From contig CM071930.1 of assembly GCA_016081115.2 (NCBI GenBank), forward strand, positions 34,797,641-34,861,640: 64,000 nucleotides of DNA. The letters are read 5' to 3'. The stretch's first letter is position 1, and every line of letters begins with the position of its first letter. Origin of the DNA: Rehmannia glutinosa. Taxonomy: Eukaryota > Streptophyta > Magnoliopsida > Lamiales > Orobanchaceae. The position numbers and the translations under genes are program-made. Under the pieces are notes generated by a model. That model had not been told where the DNA came from and searched no databases. It saw only the letters and a list, made by a program, of their open reading frames with translations. Of this stretch, positions 43,381-55,554 are shown piece after piece.

Positions 43381-45292
43381 ATCATTTCTTCGTCTATAAC
43401 GCGGATACCCTTTTTCATCAATAGTAGTTGCATCCACAAACGTTTTCAGAAAATATTTAGTGCAACGACCATAAGCCATGCACGGAGAGCTTTTTCTAAT
43501 ATCTCTACATGGACCATGAATCATGTGGTCTCTCTCTACAACATAATAATACGGATCAATGCCCTCATTGGGTATTTTTGCTGATATAATCTGATCTATA
43601 TCATCTGCAGTTGGATACTTGTCTTCTTTGGACAAAAAAAGCAATATATGTGCATAAGGCAACCCATGCTTCTAGAATCCTATCGTTTATATAACTGCAA
43701 CGTCAAAATTAAAAAAAGATAATGTGAAAAGTAAGAAACAAAAAAAATCATAGAAATAAAATAGTTGAGAAGAATTATAACTTGCTATTACATTCCCAAA
43801 CATTTTATTCTGACGAAGATCTTTTATCAAACAATCTAATTTCAATTTAAAGATTCTGCAGACAATGCCAGGTTGGTCCTCAGGACTAAGATTCTTCTTA
43901 TCAAGAAATCGAACAATCTCTGGCCATTTTGGATTGCAAGTGAATGTTATAAATAAATCCAGATAGTCCGCCCACCGACATATAGCCATTGCATCCTGAT
44001 AGTTCTGTATCATATATCGAGCACCTCCAGTGAAACTGGAAGATAATATAATTCGTTTTTCTTGGCTACTTGGATCTATATATGCATTCAACAAAGCATC
44101 CGTTAGACCCTTATATATATCACAGCGCAACTAATTCTTTTGGTGTAACCGAATATACTTCAATCGGGCTGACTCGACCATCGTGTTAGCATCGACAACA
44201 AATTGTTGAATAATCTTCTAGATGAAAAAATAGTAGAAGCTTCTTGTTCCCTGTTGTGCAATCTGTAAGCAAAAAATTCTCGAACGCTTATTGTTTTTCT
44301 GCTTCTCGGATTAATTTTCTGGAGATTTAAATATGGTATGTCTTCTCTGAAACCGTCTTCGTGAAAAGGTAATAATAACGGATACTGCAAGGCCAAGTAG
44401 GATGCATTCAATTCCTTGATACGTTTCAAAACTCCAGATTTTGTTTCCACTAAAATATATCGATCTCCTAAATCCTAATCAAAATCTCCAACTATCAGTG
44501 CAGCAACTTCTGAACTCGTAGGCATATTATATCTCCTAGCATTCGTACTCTACTTTCCGACCAGACACAATCTCACATTAGAATCACCATGTTGTCGAAT
44601 CTTCTCTTTCGCCATTATGAAGGTCTTGACTAAAACATTATTCTCATCTAACATTCTCTTTAAGTCACTAACGATAACTTCGTGCAAATTATATTTTCGC
44701 TCCCTTGTCTATAAAATAAAATATAAAAAATAGAGAAATATTAGCATAATTCAGTTAAAGAAATAACAAATATTATATAATTTTATTAAAAGAAGAATAC
44801 CTGACAGAATTTAATCGGTGTGATAGTTCATTTTCCGTATCATATATATACATTTGTGCGAATTTTGGTATTGAACCATCTGACGGTAATAAACTTCCAA
44901 TCAGATGTTAATTTTGTCCATGCATTCGAAAAACAAGAGGACCAGGACCTCTGTTTATATCTTTGTCTATTTTGCCTCCCATTAAAGTAAAACAGAACAT
45001 ATTGTTGTACGACCTTATATTGTTTTGAAAGTGCTTAGATTTATTTCCATCTCCGAATAATAATTCGCAAAGCACATTAGGTGGTTGTTTAACTGGAGGT
45101 AGTTGAATAATGTCATTGTTGAAACACAAAGAGTATCGAGGCTTGTTTTTGGAAAGGAAGATAATCTTTCTTCGTACAAAACAAATCTCCACAAAATTCA
45201 CATTTGTATGTCGCGACACCCATGTCCCAAAGATTCAAAACATATAACATAACTTTTGTTAAACAATTATATAAAAACATTAATTCACTCCC
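43381..45292 (-). pseudogene. Helitron Rep N-terminal segment, tandem copy B
   Basis: This is a second complete copy of the same 1.9-kb unit, with zinc region, RMHGQ block, FHEDGFREDI, LDLFITFTCNPKWPEIVRFL and MPYAHILLFLSKEDKYPTAD. The last reads on through FVDATTIDEKGYPRYRRRND and then directly into FLYNCLTKVMLYVFGYWDMG, the start of copy A. So the C-terminal Rep half is absent and the copies are head-to-tail. The spacing from the HAH motif of A to that of B is 1899 bp. It keeps the same intron as copy A. Confidence 0.92.
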
Positions 45293-46208
45293 GTCATTTA
45301 TTCGTCTATAATGCGGATACCCTTCTTCATCAATAGTAGTTGCATCCACAAACTTTTTCAGAAAATGTTTAGTGCAACGACCATCAGTCATGCACGGAGA
45401 GTTTTTTCAAATATCTCCGCATGGACCATGAATCATGTGGTCTCCCACTACAACATAATAATCCGATCTATATCATCTACAGTTGGATACTTGTCTTCTT
45501 TGGACAAAAAAAGCAATATATGTGCATGAGACAACCCATGCTTCTAAAATCCTATCGTGTATATAACTGCAATATCAAAATTAAGAAAAAATAATGTGAA
45601 AAGTAAGAAACAAAAAAAAAATCATAGAAATAAAATAGTTAAGAAGAATTATAACTTGCTATTACATTCCCAATCATTTTATTCTAACGAAGATCTTTTA
45701 TCAAACAGTTCAATTTTAATTTAAAGATTCTGCAGACAATCAGATCGGTCCTCAGGACTAAGATTATTCTTATCAAGAAATCGAACAATTTCTGGCCATT
45801 TTGGATTGCAAGTGAATATTATAAACAAATCCAGATAGCCCGTTCATCGACATATAGCCATTGCATCCTGATAGTTCTGTATCATATATCGAGCACCTCT
45901 AGTGAAACTGGAAGATAATATAATCCGTTAGACCCTTATATTTATATCACAACGCAACTAATTCTTTTGGTGTAACCGAATATACTTCAATCGGGCTGAC
46001 TCGACCATCGTGTAAGCATCGACAACAAATTGTTGAATAATCTTCAGATGAAAAAATAGTAGAAGCTTCTTGTTCCCTGTTGTGCAATCTGTAAGCGAAA
46101 AATTCTCGAACACTTATTATTTTTCTCGGATTAATTTTCTGGAGATTCGAGAATGGTATGTCTTCTCTGAAACCGTCTTCGCCAAAAGGTAATAATAACG
46201 GATACAGA
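45293..46208 (-). pseudogene. Helitron Rep segment, tandem copy C (5'-truncated)
   Basis: The partial third copy begins within YPLLLPFGEDGFREDIPFSN at about 46190 and contains the FAYRLHNREQEASTIFSS block, the FTCNPKW motif 1 and the LSHAHILLFLSKEDKYPT region (about 45470-45530). It then passes into copy B at about 45292. It lacks the zinc region, which was replaced by unrelated sequence at about 46208. Small deletions remove parts seen in A and B, for example after DDIDRI. Confidence 0.88.
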
Positions 46209-46640
46209 AGATTGGAGAGCTCCATCAGCTTGAAGAGTTTTGAGATCGCCCATATTGACGCCCGGCAACGGAACCAAAATATTATGATCCTTCGCAAAAG
46301 CTCGCGTCAAAGGGCTTTCGAATTTATTGGAAGATGGAATAGGATTAGTTATGCTTGCGGAAGAACATGAAATGACAAAGATAATTAAAATACACAACTA
46401 AAAAGAACGAAGTGGAATTGTTTGGGAGTTTTCCTTCTCCTTTGTTTTTCCTCAATTCTTGTCTGTCTTTCATTGAATAAAAGGTCCCTTTATATAATAG
46501 AGAATTACAAGTCACATAATAAGGAAAGAACATAAAAATTGCAATTAGCCTACAAATTGAAAATGATACGAAATCATAATTGAAAACAACCAAAAATAAA
46601 CAAGCTGCTAAAGGAAATAAATTTGAATTCTCAATCAATG
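46209..46640 (-). other. Unassigned sequence joined to Rep copy C, with TATA-like box
   Basis: On the minus strand a TATATAAAGGG box (about 46489-46499) is followed by purine-rich leader-like sequence. An open frame then contains ITNPIPSSNKFESPLTRAFA and HNILVPLPGVNMGDLKTLQA, which I do not recognise. The frame has no ATG of its own and fuses into Rep copy C. It could be a captured host exon, or an LTR/leader fragment; the TTCCGTTGCCGGG phrase recalls sequence near retrotransposon leaders. Confidence 0.35.
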
Positions 46641-48595
46641 ATATTGGAAATCAATCAGCATTGATTGACCCCAGAATTGTGCCCCTATTGTAATCTTTCC
46701 TTGTGGATGCATCATTAATATTTTATTTTCATCTGACAGGTTGTTGGATCTGTTCTTTGTTTGTTGTAGGCACAAACCAACTTCTGATAAAAAAAATGGG
46801 ATGAAAAAAGATAAATACTACATATATTTTTATTTATTTTTTTTTTGAAATTTTAAATATTAGTTGTTGCAGTTAATAAATCTACAAAATATATGTTATT
46901 GTTGAACTTTCTGATGATTTTTAATTTAGTTTTTATTCTGATCTTTGTTTTTATGTTGCAGATTAAATCCTTCTTTTTTGAAACAGAGAAACCAAAAACA
47001 CAACACCTTAATAGATCGAAAAAGTTTGAAGGGTGAAAAAAAATATATAAGTCCTACTTTTTATCATATTCAATTTTTTTGTTTTCTCAATTTCTTTTTG
47101 TTGTTTAACAGTATTTTATGTTTTCTAATGATTGTAATTTATCGTTACAAATATTAAAATTGTCAATGAAAAAATTCATGATAGCTTACGATTTTGTCTT
47201 TGAAAAGTTTAATCATAATAAACGATATGACCAGATAATAAGTTTTATTTAATCCTTTTATGATTTGAGGCCTTTTTTTTATTATTTGGAAGGACTCAAG
47301 TAAATGTTTGATGATTAATTTTTTTATATTTCATATTGATGTGTTTAACAGATTTGCATTGTTTGATGATAATTGTTTTTATTTTTCAACTTTTAATCAA
47401 AGAAAAGTTGTAGAAATTATAGTTCCATTGTTTGATGTTTCATATAATTTTTTTTATTAACTTATTATATTTTTCTGTTTCAGGTTATGTTGAAATTAAA
47501 AAATACAAAGCAGGAACATTGATGGAATATCCAGACACATAAAGGTAATATTCAAACCAAAAATCCCTAGACTACAATATATGTCATTTTTAAAATCAAA
47601 ATTATAATACCGTATGAAAAATTATCATCCCTTCTTTATTTATTGCCTAAAACATTATGTCCTTTCAGTCGTCGCATGTTTGATTGTTCTGTAACGTGTT
47701 GTGTTCTTGCGTTTGCCTTTTCTCAATTGTTGGTGATGGTGTTCTGTTCCAAGATTTTTTGAAATGCAAAATAAACACTATTGAATTATGACATCAATAT
47801 ATACTGAAACTAAAAATGAAACTATTTTTTTATAAAGATACATATATTGTCCGAAAATCAATCAGATTCTTGAATTCACAAGTAAGATTTTTCTTTTACC
47901 ATATATAGCTAACTATGAAAATCTCTTGTTATCATTTAAATGCATATATATTCTAAATTGAAATGTAATATTTTCTTGCCAAATATGAATGTCAATTAAT
48001 TTCTCTGGCATTCTTTATCTTGTGGTGAAATCATCAATGCTTTTAGTTTACATGCCGTGATAATTGTGTTATTAAATTTAGATTTACAATTATGAGTTGT
48101 TTGAATTATTGTTGGCATTTGTAATTGTTTATTTTTCTTGCACGAATTAAGTTTTATGAAGACTCTAAGCTAAAAAAGCCATTTGATCCTACACATTAAG
48201 TGTAGTGGAATCTGTTGGTCTTTGGAGTCTTCTTTTGTGATATTTTGATGAATGTTTTTATAAGTACATATTTTATTGTATAATTTTTTGTTAATAAAAA
48301 TGCACATGCAATTAAGCTTGTACAAATGCAACAATATGTTTTTCGACAAACATAATAGTTATTTAAAAGTAATCCATAATATTATTGCAATAATTGTAAA
48401 AATATAAACTTTGATTAATTAATGCCATTAACCAAACTGCAAAAAAGCAAACCTAAACAACTAAGATTGTTCAATGAAATATAACCAACCAAAGAAAATG
48501 AAAAAATAAAAACCAAAGCAATAGAAACCAAATATTATTCTATATCCAATTAACAAAACCATCTTTTCTATTCTTCCTTCGCGTCCTCCTTCTTT
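46641..48595. other. AT-rich, gene-free interval within the Helitron
   Basis: About 1.95 kb of AT-rich DNA. No domain was recognised on either strand. Confidence 0.6.
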
Positions 48596-48599
48596 ATAA

Positions 48600-50879
48600 T
48601 ACTCTTCAACTTTTTGCAAGTGCTTGAAGATGAGAATTCTTCAAGTAAAGCACGCTTAGTACCGTGCTTCTAGTCCATTGCTTGTTTGCTTCACGCTTGC
48701 TTGGGGTATTAACCACATCTTCTCGATGAATAATCCTATTAAAAAATAATAAGCAGAAATAATAAAAATTAAACAATAACATAATGTTTGAAACTTCAAA
48801 TATGAATTTCATATTTAATATTTTTACAAACAAACATTTAAAAATTAAATACCTTCAACTGTGTCAAATCATCTGCTTGAAGATTTGAGAAAAAATCCGA
48901 CTCCTACAGATACAATATTATTTTAGTGTAAAATAATAAAATACGAATGCAGTGAACATAATTAATTATTTAAATATATCTGACCTAAAAAACAGAGCAA
49001 CCATATTTCAAAATTAAAGATGGATCATCTGTTAGCTTCACAACTGTGAATGCTCCCATATAGTTTCGAAGCTGCTCTGACTTGATTTGCACTTTAAACA
49101 ATATTTTTTTCTCAAGTAAGGAACATATCTCTTGAGGAATTTCATATGTGTTTGCTTTCTAAACAAAAGAAATCATAAAAAATTTATTTGATAATATAGA
49201 GTAAAACTACATAAAATATAAAATGAAGTACAAAAAATTCGTTAAATAAATTAAAATAACCTGCATGCACTCCTCCCGCAAGATTGTGCACGGCTTGCCT
49301 ATTAGAGCCTCACGCCTCTGTCCCAACAAAGAAGAGATGCACAGCTCTCGTCCACAACTTGAAACTGAATTTTGTACCTAAAGATTCTAGTCTGATGTTG
49401 ACTATCACATTTTGCATAATATAATTGTTCCCTAGCTTCTTCGAGTTTCTTTAGGCATTTATTGCAAGAAAAATACCACCACTCTCCGATAAAAGACAAA
49501 ATCTTTGCGCAAACCTTAAACTTCCAACCTAAAATTTAAAAATATATAAAAAAATTAATATATCGTAGACAAAATATATGAATAATAAAATAAATTTTTA
49601 TAAAATTAAGTTTTGCAACCTCTTCTCTTATGTACAATTGATCCAATGTTAGGAATGATGAGTTTTCCGATTCTAAATCCTCAACTATAGTGCGAGCCGA
49701 CAGAACTGTAACATAGCTTATAGACCTTGTTTGAGTGCTTGTTTCAGGAATCCTACAAAAATACAAATATTATATATAAATTACCTATATTAAAAAAAAT
49801 CAAACCAAAATACTTTACCTCTGCTTAAACTCAATTATTTCCTCAAAATTGGCATCCACAATCATCTTTGTAACATAAAAGGAATTTGAGACCTTAACCT
49901 GATCTGAAAAAACGAAAAAAAATTGTTAGCATAGGAAGGAGAAAAAAATTATGTTTATTTTTTATAATTTATTAAAACTATACATTTTTTCAATATTACC
50001 TCTGAACACCTTGGCCCGACACATATGGAGTATAATCACTATGGACTCTAAACTTTTGGTCTCTAGATGCTTTAGGATCAAATCAACATAATCCTCCCAT
50101 AGTGTGAAGCTTATACGATTATTCCTGTAAAATAAAATTTGAAAATATTTATTTGATTTTTGAGATGTTAAACGTTTTGTTGAAATTTTATAATGAAAAT
50201 TACTCAATCTTCTAATGTGAGCTCGATGAATCGTAATTTTCTCTCCAAATTCTTTGTTAAATGCGGTACTACATTAACACAACTCTTCCTATGACATCCG
50301 AATTTTTTTGACAAATAAGTTTATGAAAAACAAAATTATATATTAATTGCATGTCTATATTAAAATTAGAAGTATAAAAATTCTTACCAAACAACAATGT
50401 CACATCAACAAGATTATCGGATTTGACAATTCGTGAGAAATTTTTAAAATTGATCATGAATCGTGGGAATGAATTATCAAACATTTCAAATACATTAGTT
50501 CAGCTATGAAACATAATCTTGTGCTTTATTGTGGTAGCTTTGTACTTGTCCGTCTGGTTAGCGACAATAAATTCACGAATTGCATAAACCCGACCTTCTT
50601 TCAATTTTTTTTTTTGAATCGCCAATATGAAAACGCCTGGATACCCCGTGGATCCGATCTCCTACAAAATTAATAGGATCAATAAAAATTGAAATATAAA
50701 ATCAACATTAAATTAAATGTATATGTTACCTCGATATCGTGGATGACACATTTGAGGCTTTGTATTTGGTTTCTGTCATTGTATGTGGGCTTTTCGTACA
50801 TCCCAATCAAACGAAGCTTGACCACCCATTGGGTTTTTGTCATATTCAAATCATGAATGAGAGTAGTCATGGGTGCCAT
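48600..50879 (-). pseudogene. RPA70-like (replication protein A large subunit) gene carried by the Helitron, multi-exon
   Basis: The ATG at 50879 opens MAPMTTLIHDLNMTKTQWVV. Exon 1 ends at about 50730 (GT) and exon 2 spans about 50661-50388, with TGYPGVFILAIQKKKLKEGR and FPRFMINFKNFSRIVKSDNL. Next come a DVIGRVVLM block (about 50290), RISFTLWEDYVDLILKHLE (about 50060-50120), SYVTVLSARTIVEDLESENS (about 49660-49725), and the C-terminal zinc ribbon FSCNKCLKKLEEAREQLYYA with KCD (about 49400-49475). The last exons, with EIPQEICSLLEKKILFKVQI, reach 48600. These are OB-fold and zinc-ribbon features of RPA1. A TGA at 50500-50502 and a frameshift after DVIGRVVLM suggest it is broken. RPA would coat the single-stranded transposition intermediate. 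Confidence 0.82.
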
Positions 50880-50983
50880 TTTGATTTTATAGCAAGTTTG
50901 ATTTTATGTGGATAGAGGTTTTTTACTTCTCGGCTTTGCGGACGTGAGGTTTGAATGTGTAAGGTTGATAATGAAATTGCACA

Positions 50984-50997
50984 TCATATATATAGGT
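50984..50997 (-). promoter_or_regulatory. TATA box upstream of the RPA-like gene
   Basis: CCTATATATATGATG on the minus strand lies about 105 bp before the ATG at 50879, a plausible core promoter. Confidence 0.5.
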
Positions 50998-51000
50998 GAG

Positions 51001-51568
51001 CAATTAGGTTAATTATGGAAATATATAATTATTTAAAAAAATCAAATAATTTTTTTAACTTTATAGCAAGTTCTACTAATCGAAAAATTAAATTACCATT
51101 TATATTTTGCTTGGTTATTAATAAGAAAGAAATATATGTTTAGATTATGTTTAAAAAAATTAAATCGTTTTTTATTTTATTGCGTTTTTTCTAATTGAAT
51201 TAATTAAATTGCCATTTATATATAGATTATGTCAATTATGAACTGATTTTAGCGCAGCAAAATTGGAAATGGAAAGTTAATTATTCTGTCTACAATTTTA
51301 TTCTCAATTTAATTATTTTCTTGGTCAACAATTCAGAAGATTGTATTGTCAGCCCTTTTCATTTGGAAAGTTAATTTATTGTAATTAAGTTAGTATTGTT
51401 AATTTATTATGAATGTAAATTTGGAAAGTTTAATTGGTTGTCAATTTACCTTTGTTGCCATATTTATAATCATTGCGCCAAAATTAACAAACTTTCGTTA
51501 ATATTATCGGTCTTAATTTCATAATTATTCTGCCTTAATTTATTTATTGTTGCTAATAGTATTGAAAC
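51001..51568. other. AT-rich DNA, no gene
   Basis: Contains repeated GGAAAGTTAATT phrases (about 51270, 51365 and 51423) but no gene. It should contain the Helitron 5' end unless that end lies beyond the adjoining Copia element. Confidence 0.55.
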
Positions 51569-51573
51569 ATTAT

Positions 51574-53090
51574 TGTTAGGAATTTTATTGTTTAGATTTT
51601 GATGAATGCCATGTAAAACTTAGAATAGAAAGTTGGCTCCCTAATTCTTGTCAAAATGTATTGTAACAATTAGAGTCGCCAAGCCGAGTTAAGTCGCCTA
51701 CGCCCTAACATGCAAGAAGACAACTCAAGAATGGAAGGAAGACCTGTGAGAAACAAATGAATATGGCAAAGAGGAGTAGACGGGAACTCACAAGAAGCGG
51801 TGAGATGCACTGAGTGGAGCATCACCAAGTCAACTCAAGAAAAGCCAAGTCTCAAGTTGAAGTGACAAAGAGTCATCCAATGATTGGAAGTCGACTCTAA
51901 GTCACCTGGGAAAGCAAGGAAATGCAATCAAGTCGAGATAATCAGAAAAGAATCAAGGCACGAAATCAAGAGATTTACTTAAACAAGTAATATCTCCATA
52001 CCACCTTTCTCGAGTGCTCACCCCGAGCGTGCAAAAGGAATGAACCAATGGGAAGCACCACACCGTGTCGAACTCGAAAAGGTGAAAGAACAATTCATAC
52101 GAGGAAATGGCAATTCCAAGAACGCAAGCCAACGATCGCAAAGTGACTTTCAAAAATAAGCTATCTCTTCAACGGGCAAATTTTTGAAAGTTCACTATAA
52201 AAGGCCGAGGAGTTTGTTTGAGATAAGATGATGACACACATATGAGATAAACAAGTACATTAGAAAAACTCAAACACTCTCAATCCTCAAGCCTACATTA
52301 CGAAGTACATCAATCCAACACTCACCCGTGAAGGAAAGAGAACTTCAACCAGCTTGAAGAGGAAACCTTTGAAAACAAGGGGTCTACATTCCGGGAAGGA
52401 TTGTAGAAAGGTTCAAGGTCGAACCAAGTCTTAAGCTTTTGGAGGGCTTCGTGATCAAATCCAAAGAGCTTGAGCAAGTGAGTCAGTAACAAGGCAAATG
52501 CCTGTGAAGAAGCCGAGTCGCACGAGAAGCCACCGAGTGATCAAGGCGTCTCCAGATCGAGTCCCTAAGGATCAAGTCGGCCCAGTGATCAAGACTTGTA
52601 TCTGGACTCTACCACTTTGTAAACCGATCATTACTTAGTGGATTCCTCCGGGAGTTGGAGAAGAGAGGAGTAGAAGAATTACCCCATCTTCGAACCTCTA
52701 TAAAAACCTTATCTTGTGTCATTTACATTTCGCATTTAAATTCTTGCACTTTTAACGCTTATATCTCACGATAAATTTGCTTTCCATTTGATAAAATTAT
52801 AAGTACTAAATCAAGCTCTAAAATCTTGCTTAATCAAACATAAGGGTGTTAAGTCTTCCGCTGAAAATAAAACCACAAAAGTTAAATTATAGCCAATAAC
52901 AAAAGTTACTCCATCAACAAACAGTGAGTCTCTGAGAGATTAACTCTACTGAGTGACTAATTCGATCGTCCATCAAGGACACAAACTGTGTAGAATCAAC
53001 TCAGAGATTTAAAAGGACTAAATCGAAAATTTGGTAAGGTTTATTCAACCCCCTTCTAAACCTTACACTTACACCCCCTTGGGACCTACA
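51574..53090 (+). repeat. 5' LTR of Sirevirus-like copy 2
   Basis: Begins TGTTAGGAATTTTATTG and ends GGGACCTACA; 1517 bp, matching the other LTRs of the family. Confidence 0.95.
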
Positions 53091-53092
53091 AG

Positions 53093-53103
53093 TGGTATCG
53101 AGC
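53093..53103 (+). promoter_or_regulatory. Primer binding site, copy 2
   Basis: TGGTATCGAGC follows the LTR by 2 bp. Compared with copy 1 (TGGTATCGGAGC) it has lost one base. Confidence 0.82.
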
Positions 53104-53213
53104 GGTTGGTTCATTGAACCCTCCGCACCGGTTCTTGAACTAGATCTCCAAACTTTTCAAAGTCCGCTTTAGTACTTAAACCTTCAAAACTCATTTTATT
53201 AAAAGTCATTATC

Positions 53214-54480
53214 ATGGAAGCAAATTTGACACGCATCCCTATGTTCACTATCGAAGAATTTGATGATTGGAAAATTCGTATGCGAGGCTCATCTATCAAA
53301 GATTACATGATGAGATGTGGATAGTGATAGAAGATGGGCCTCTCGCAAATATTAAAGGTGAACACAATGCATTTAAGAGTTGCAAGGAGTGAAGGAGAAG
53401 AAGATGTCTTTCTCCCGCACTACCATGGTTGAAAACCAAGAACCGAGTGGACAAATGATGACAGAAAAGATACAACCTGGACAATGTAGCCAAGAACATC
53501 CTTTACAAAACCTTGGACAAAGCCATGTTCAATAAAGTCAAATCCTCGCAAAACGGCTAAGGAAATGCAGGACAAGTTGACATTGATTTGTGAAGGCTCG
53601 AGCAAATCAAAGAAAACAAATTATCGCGTGGTCATACAAGTTTGAGAATTTCAAAATGATCTCGGAGAGAACCTGGATCAACTAGACGCTCGGTTCACGT
53701 AAATCACAAATGAGTCAGTTCGCACTTGGAAAGGAATATACACGAGAAGAAAATGTGTATGAAAATCCTAAAAGTCTTCCAAATGAATGGGAAATGAAGG
53801 TCATGGCACTCGAGACATTCCATGGACCTATCAAAGACATCCAACCATGAGTTATTCTCGGACCTCAAAGCCTACGAGTTTGAGCCGAGAAGAAAAGACC
53901 AGGAAGAGACAATATACCCAAAACAAATGCTCTAATTGTCAAAGATGGGAAGAGAGCCGAGGTCAAAGAAGTAATTGACCCGGAAGAAATAGCCCGATGG
54001 TTAAAAGATTTAACAAGTTCTTTAACAAGAGAACTACAAGAGAGGAAAGGGTGAATCTTCCGTAAGACACTCGGCTCCTCTCCAAATCAAGGGAAGACAG
54101 GCCAACCAAGAGAATGGATCATCAAAAAGTTGAGTATCAAAGAGTCGACAACTCAAGAATGGAAAAAGCCGATCAAAAGGTCAATATCTATGTTGGAACT
54201 CAGACAACCAGGTCACTATGCCATTGATTGCTCATATCATGTGGTCAACAAGTACAGGGGATGAAGAAGAAAGAAAGATCTTCGAGAAAGAAGACAAGAA
54301 AAGAAAAAGGCAATGATGGTGCAGAGATCGCCGAGACAAATGAAGCCAAGAGAGACAAATGATTCGAGAGAGCGGTGAAGGCGACTATTCAAGTGACTCA
54401 AAGAAGAAGCCCGACCGCTTGATGGCCAAAGAACAAGATCAACCTGATCAAGAAGATGAGGTACAATCTAACTCAACGAC
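53214..54480 (+). pseudogene. gag: Copia gag, copy 2
   Basis: The ATG at 53214 starts MEANLTRIPMFTIEEFDDW and reaches a TAG about 36 codons later. Further gag code continues in other frames to the knuckle region near 54195-54235, where the QPGHYAIDC part can be read but the first Cys pair is lost. Heavily broken. Confidence 0.8.
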
Positions 54481-55550
54481 TCGGACACTAGTGATAGTGA
54501 TCGTGACACACACACACTTCATCACCCACTGATCTTTATGACTCATTAGGCAAAATGATGAAAGATTTTGAACACATTAAATCCTCACACACACTATTGA
54601 ATGAGGAAAACAGCCTACTCAAAAGTCAAAACTCAAAGCCGACTAAGGAGCCGAGTACTCTAAGTCAAATAGTCATGAAAATGAAAGTTTAAAAGGCCGA
54701 AAATGCTAAATTAGTAGCGAGAAATTGCCGCTATAGAAAAGAGGGAGAATGACCTCAAGAATGTTATTGCCTCATTCACTAAGGCATCTAAATCATTGGA
54801 TGATCTTATTATGAGTCAAAGAGAATGTGGAGACAAGACAGCTTGGGATTTAATTCCTCTACCATGTCAAACCTCAGAGTAATTTTGGAAAAAGGATCTT
54901 CAAGTCATGAAGAGTCCGAAAAATCCAAAACTCTAAATGTTGCACACACATTCACTCCAAAGCACAATACTAAGCAAACTGGCCTTGGTTACAAAGGAAA
55001 AGGAAAATGACCGAGTTGAGAGTGCTAAAAGGACAAAATTTGAGAAGAAATTCAAATGAGTCCTCAAAAACTCCAAACAAAAAATACTCAGAAAGAAGAA
55101 AAACAGAGCTACCAAAACCCCAAAAATCCATAAAAGAAATACATATGATGGGAATGGTAGAAAATATCCAAGCCAAGTGATTGGAATAATGTGAACTATC
55201 AAAGATAGACTTATGGAATATAAGCCCAAATGGCAAAGGCCTAGAACTCAAAAAAGGACATTCCAAAAGCATAAGAGCTTTCATCAAAGACACACATATG
55301 CACCTAGGCACTACACTCAAAAACACCACAATTACCCAAGGAAGGCAATTGCTAAAACACATATGCAGCATACGACAAAAGAGACAATGTATGAACCTAA
55401 ATCCCCAAGCAATTTGCCAGGATTAATTATGATTATGGCACTGATAGATGGCAACCCCTTAGAGTCAAATCATTTGGCTATAGGTTGGTTGGATCATCTT
55501 ACAAGTCTAACCCCTCGGACCCAGACAAGTATGGGTACCTAAAACTTAAT
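54481..55550 (+). pseudogene. Gag C-terminal / spacer region, copy 2
   Basis: Lys/Asn/Ser-rich, coiled-coil-like code colinear with 37130-38150 of copy 1. It includes SSSHEESEKSKTLNVAHTFT (about 54900). No separate domain is recognised. Confidence 0.55.
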
Positions 55551-55554
55551 TTCC

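Larger units (their letters stand above)
23060..51000 (-). mobile_element. Large Rep-helicase Helitron with RPA-like gene, interrupted by nested LTR elements
   Basis: On the minus strand the order is TATA box, RPA70-like gene (50879-48600), gene-free DNA, Rep segments (46210-41133), helicase (25583-23246), then a Helitron 3' end at 23060. Rep plus PIF1-type helicase plus RPA is the plant autonomous Helitron gene set. The inserted Copia element (25589-41127 plus one 5-bp TSD) accounts for 15.5 kb of the span, leaving about 12.4 kb of Helitron. The 5' terminus (TC after an A) could not be pinpointed. It lies between the TATA box near 50990 and the LTR at 51574, or beyond that element. Confidence 0.85.

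Noticed and set aside
41133..46208. Three independent Helitrons in tandem
   Set aside because: Copies B and C lack helicase, termini and C-terminal Rep, and they share one junction, which fits internal amplification of one element.
51001..51573. A precise Helitron 5' terminus
   Set aside because: Several TC-like starts are possible after an A, but none is supported by a second copy, so no coordinate was assigned.
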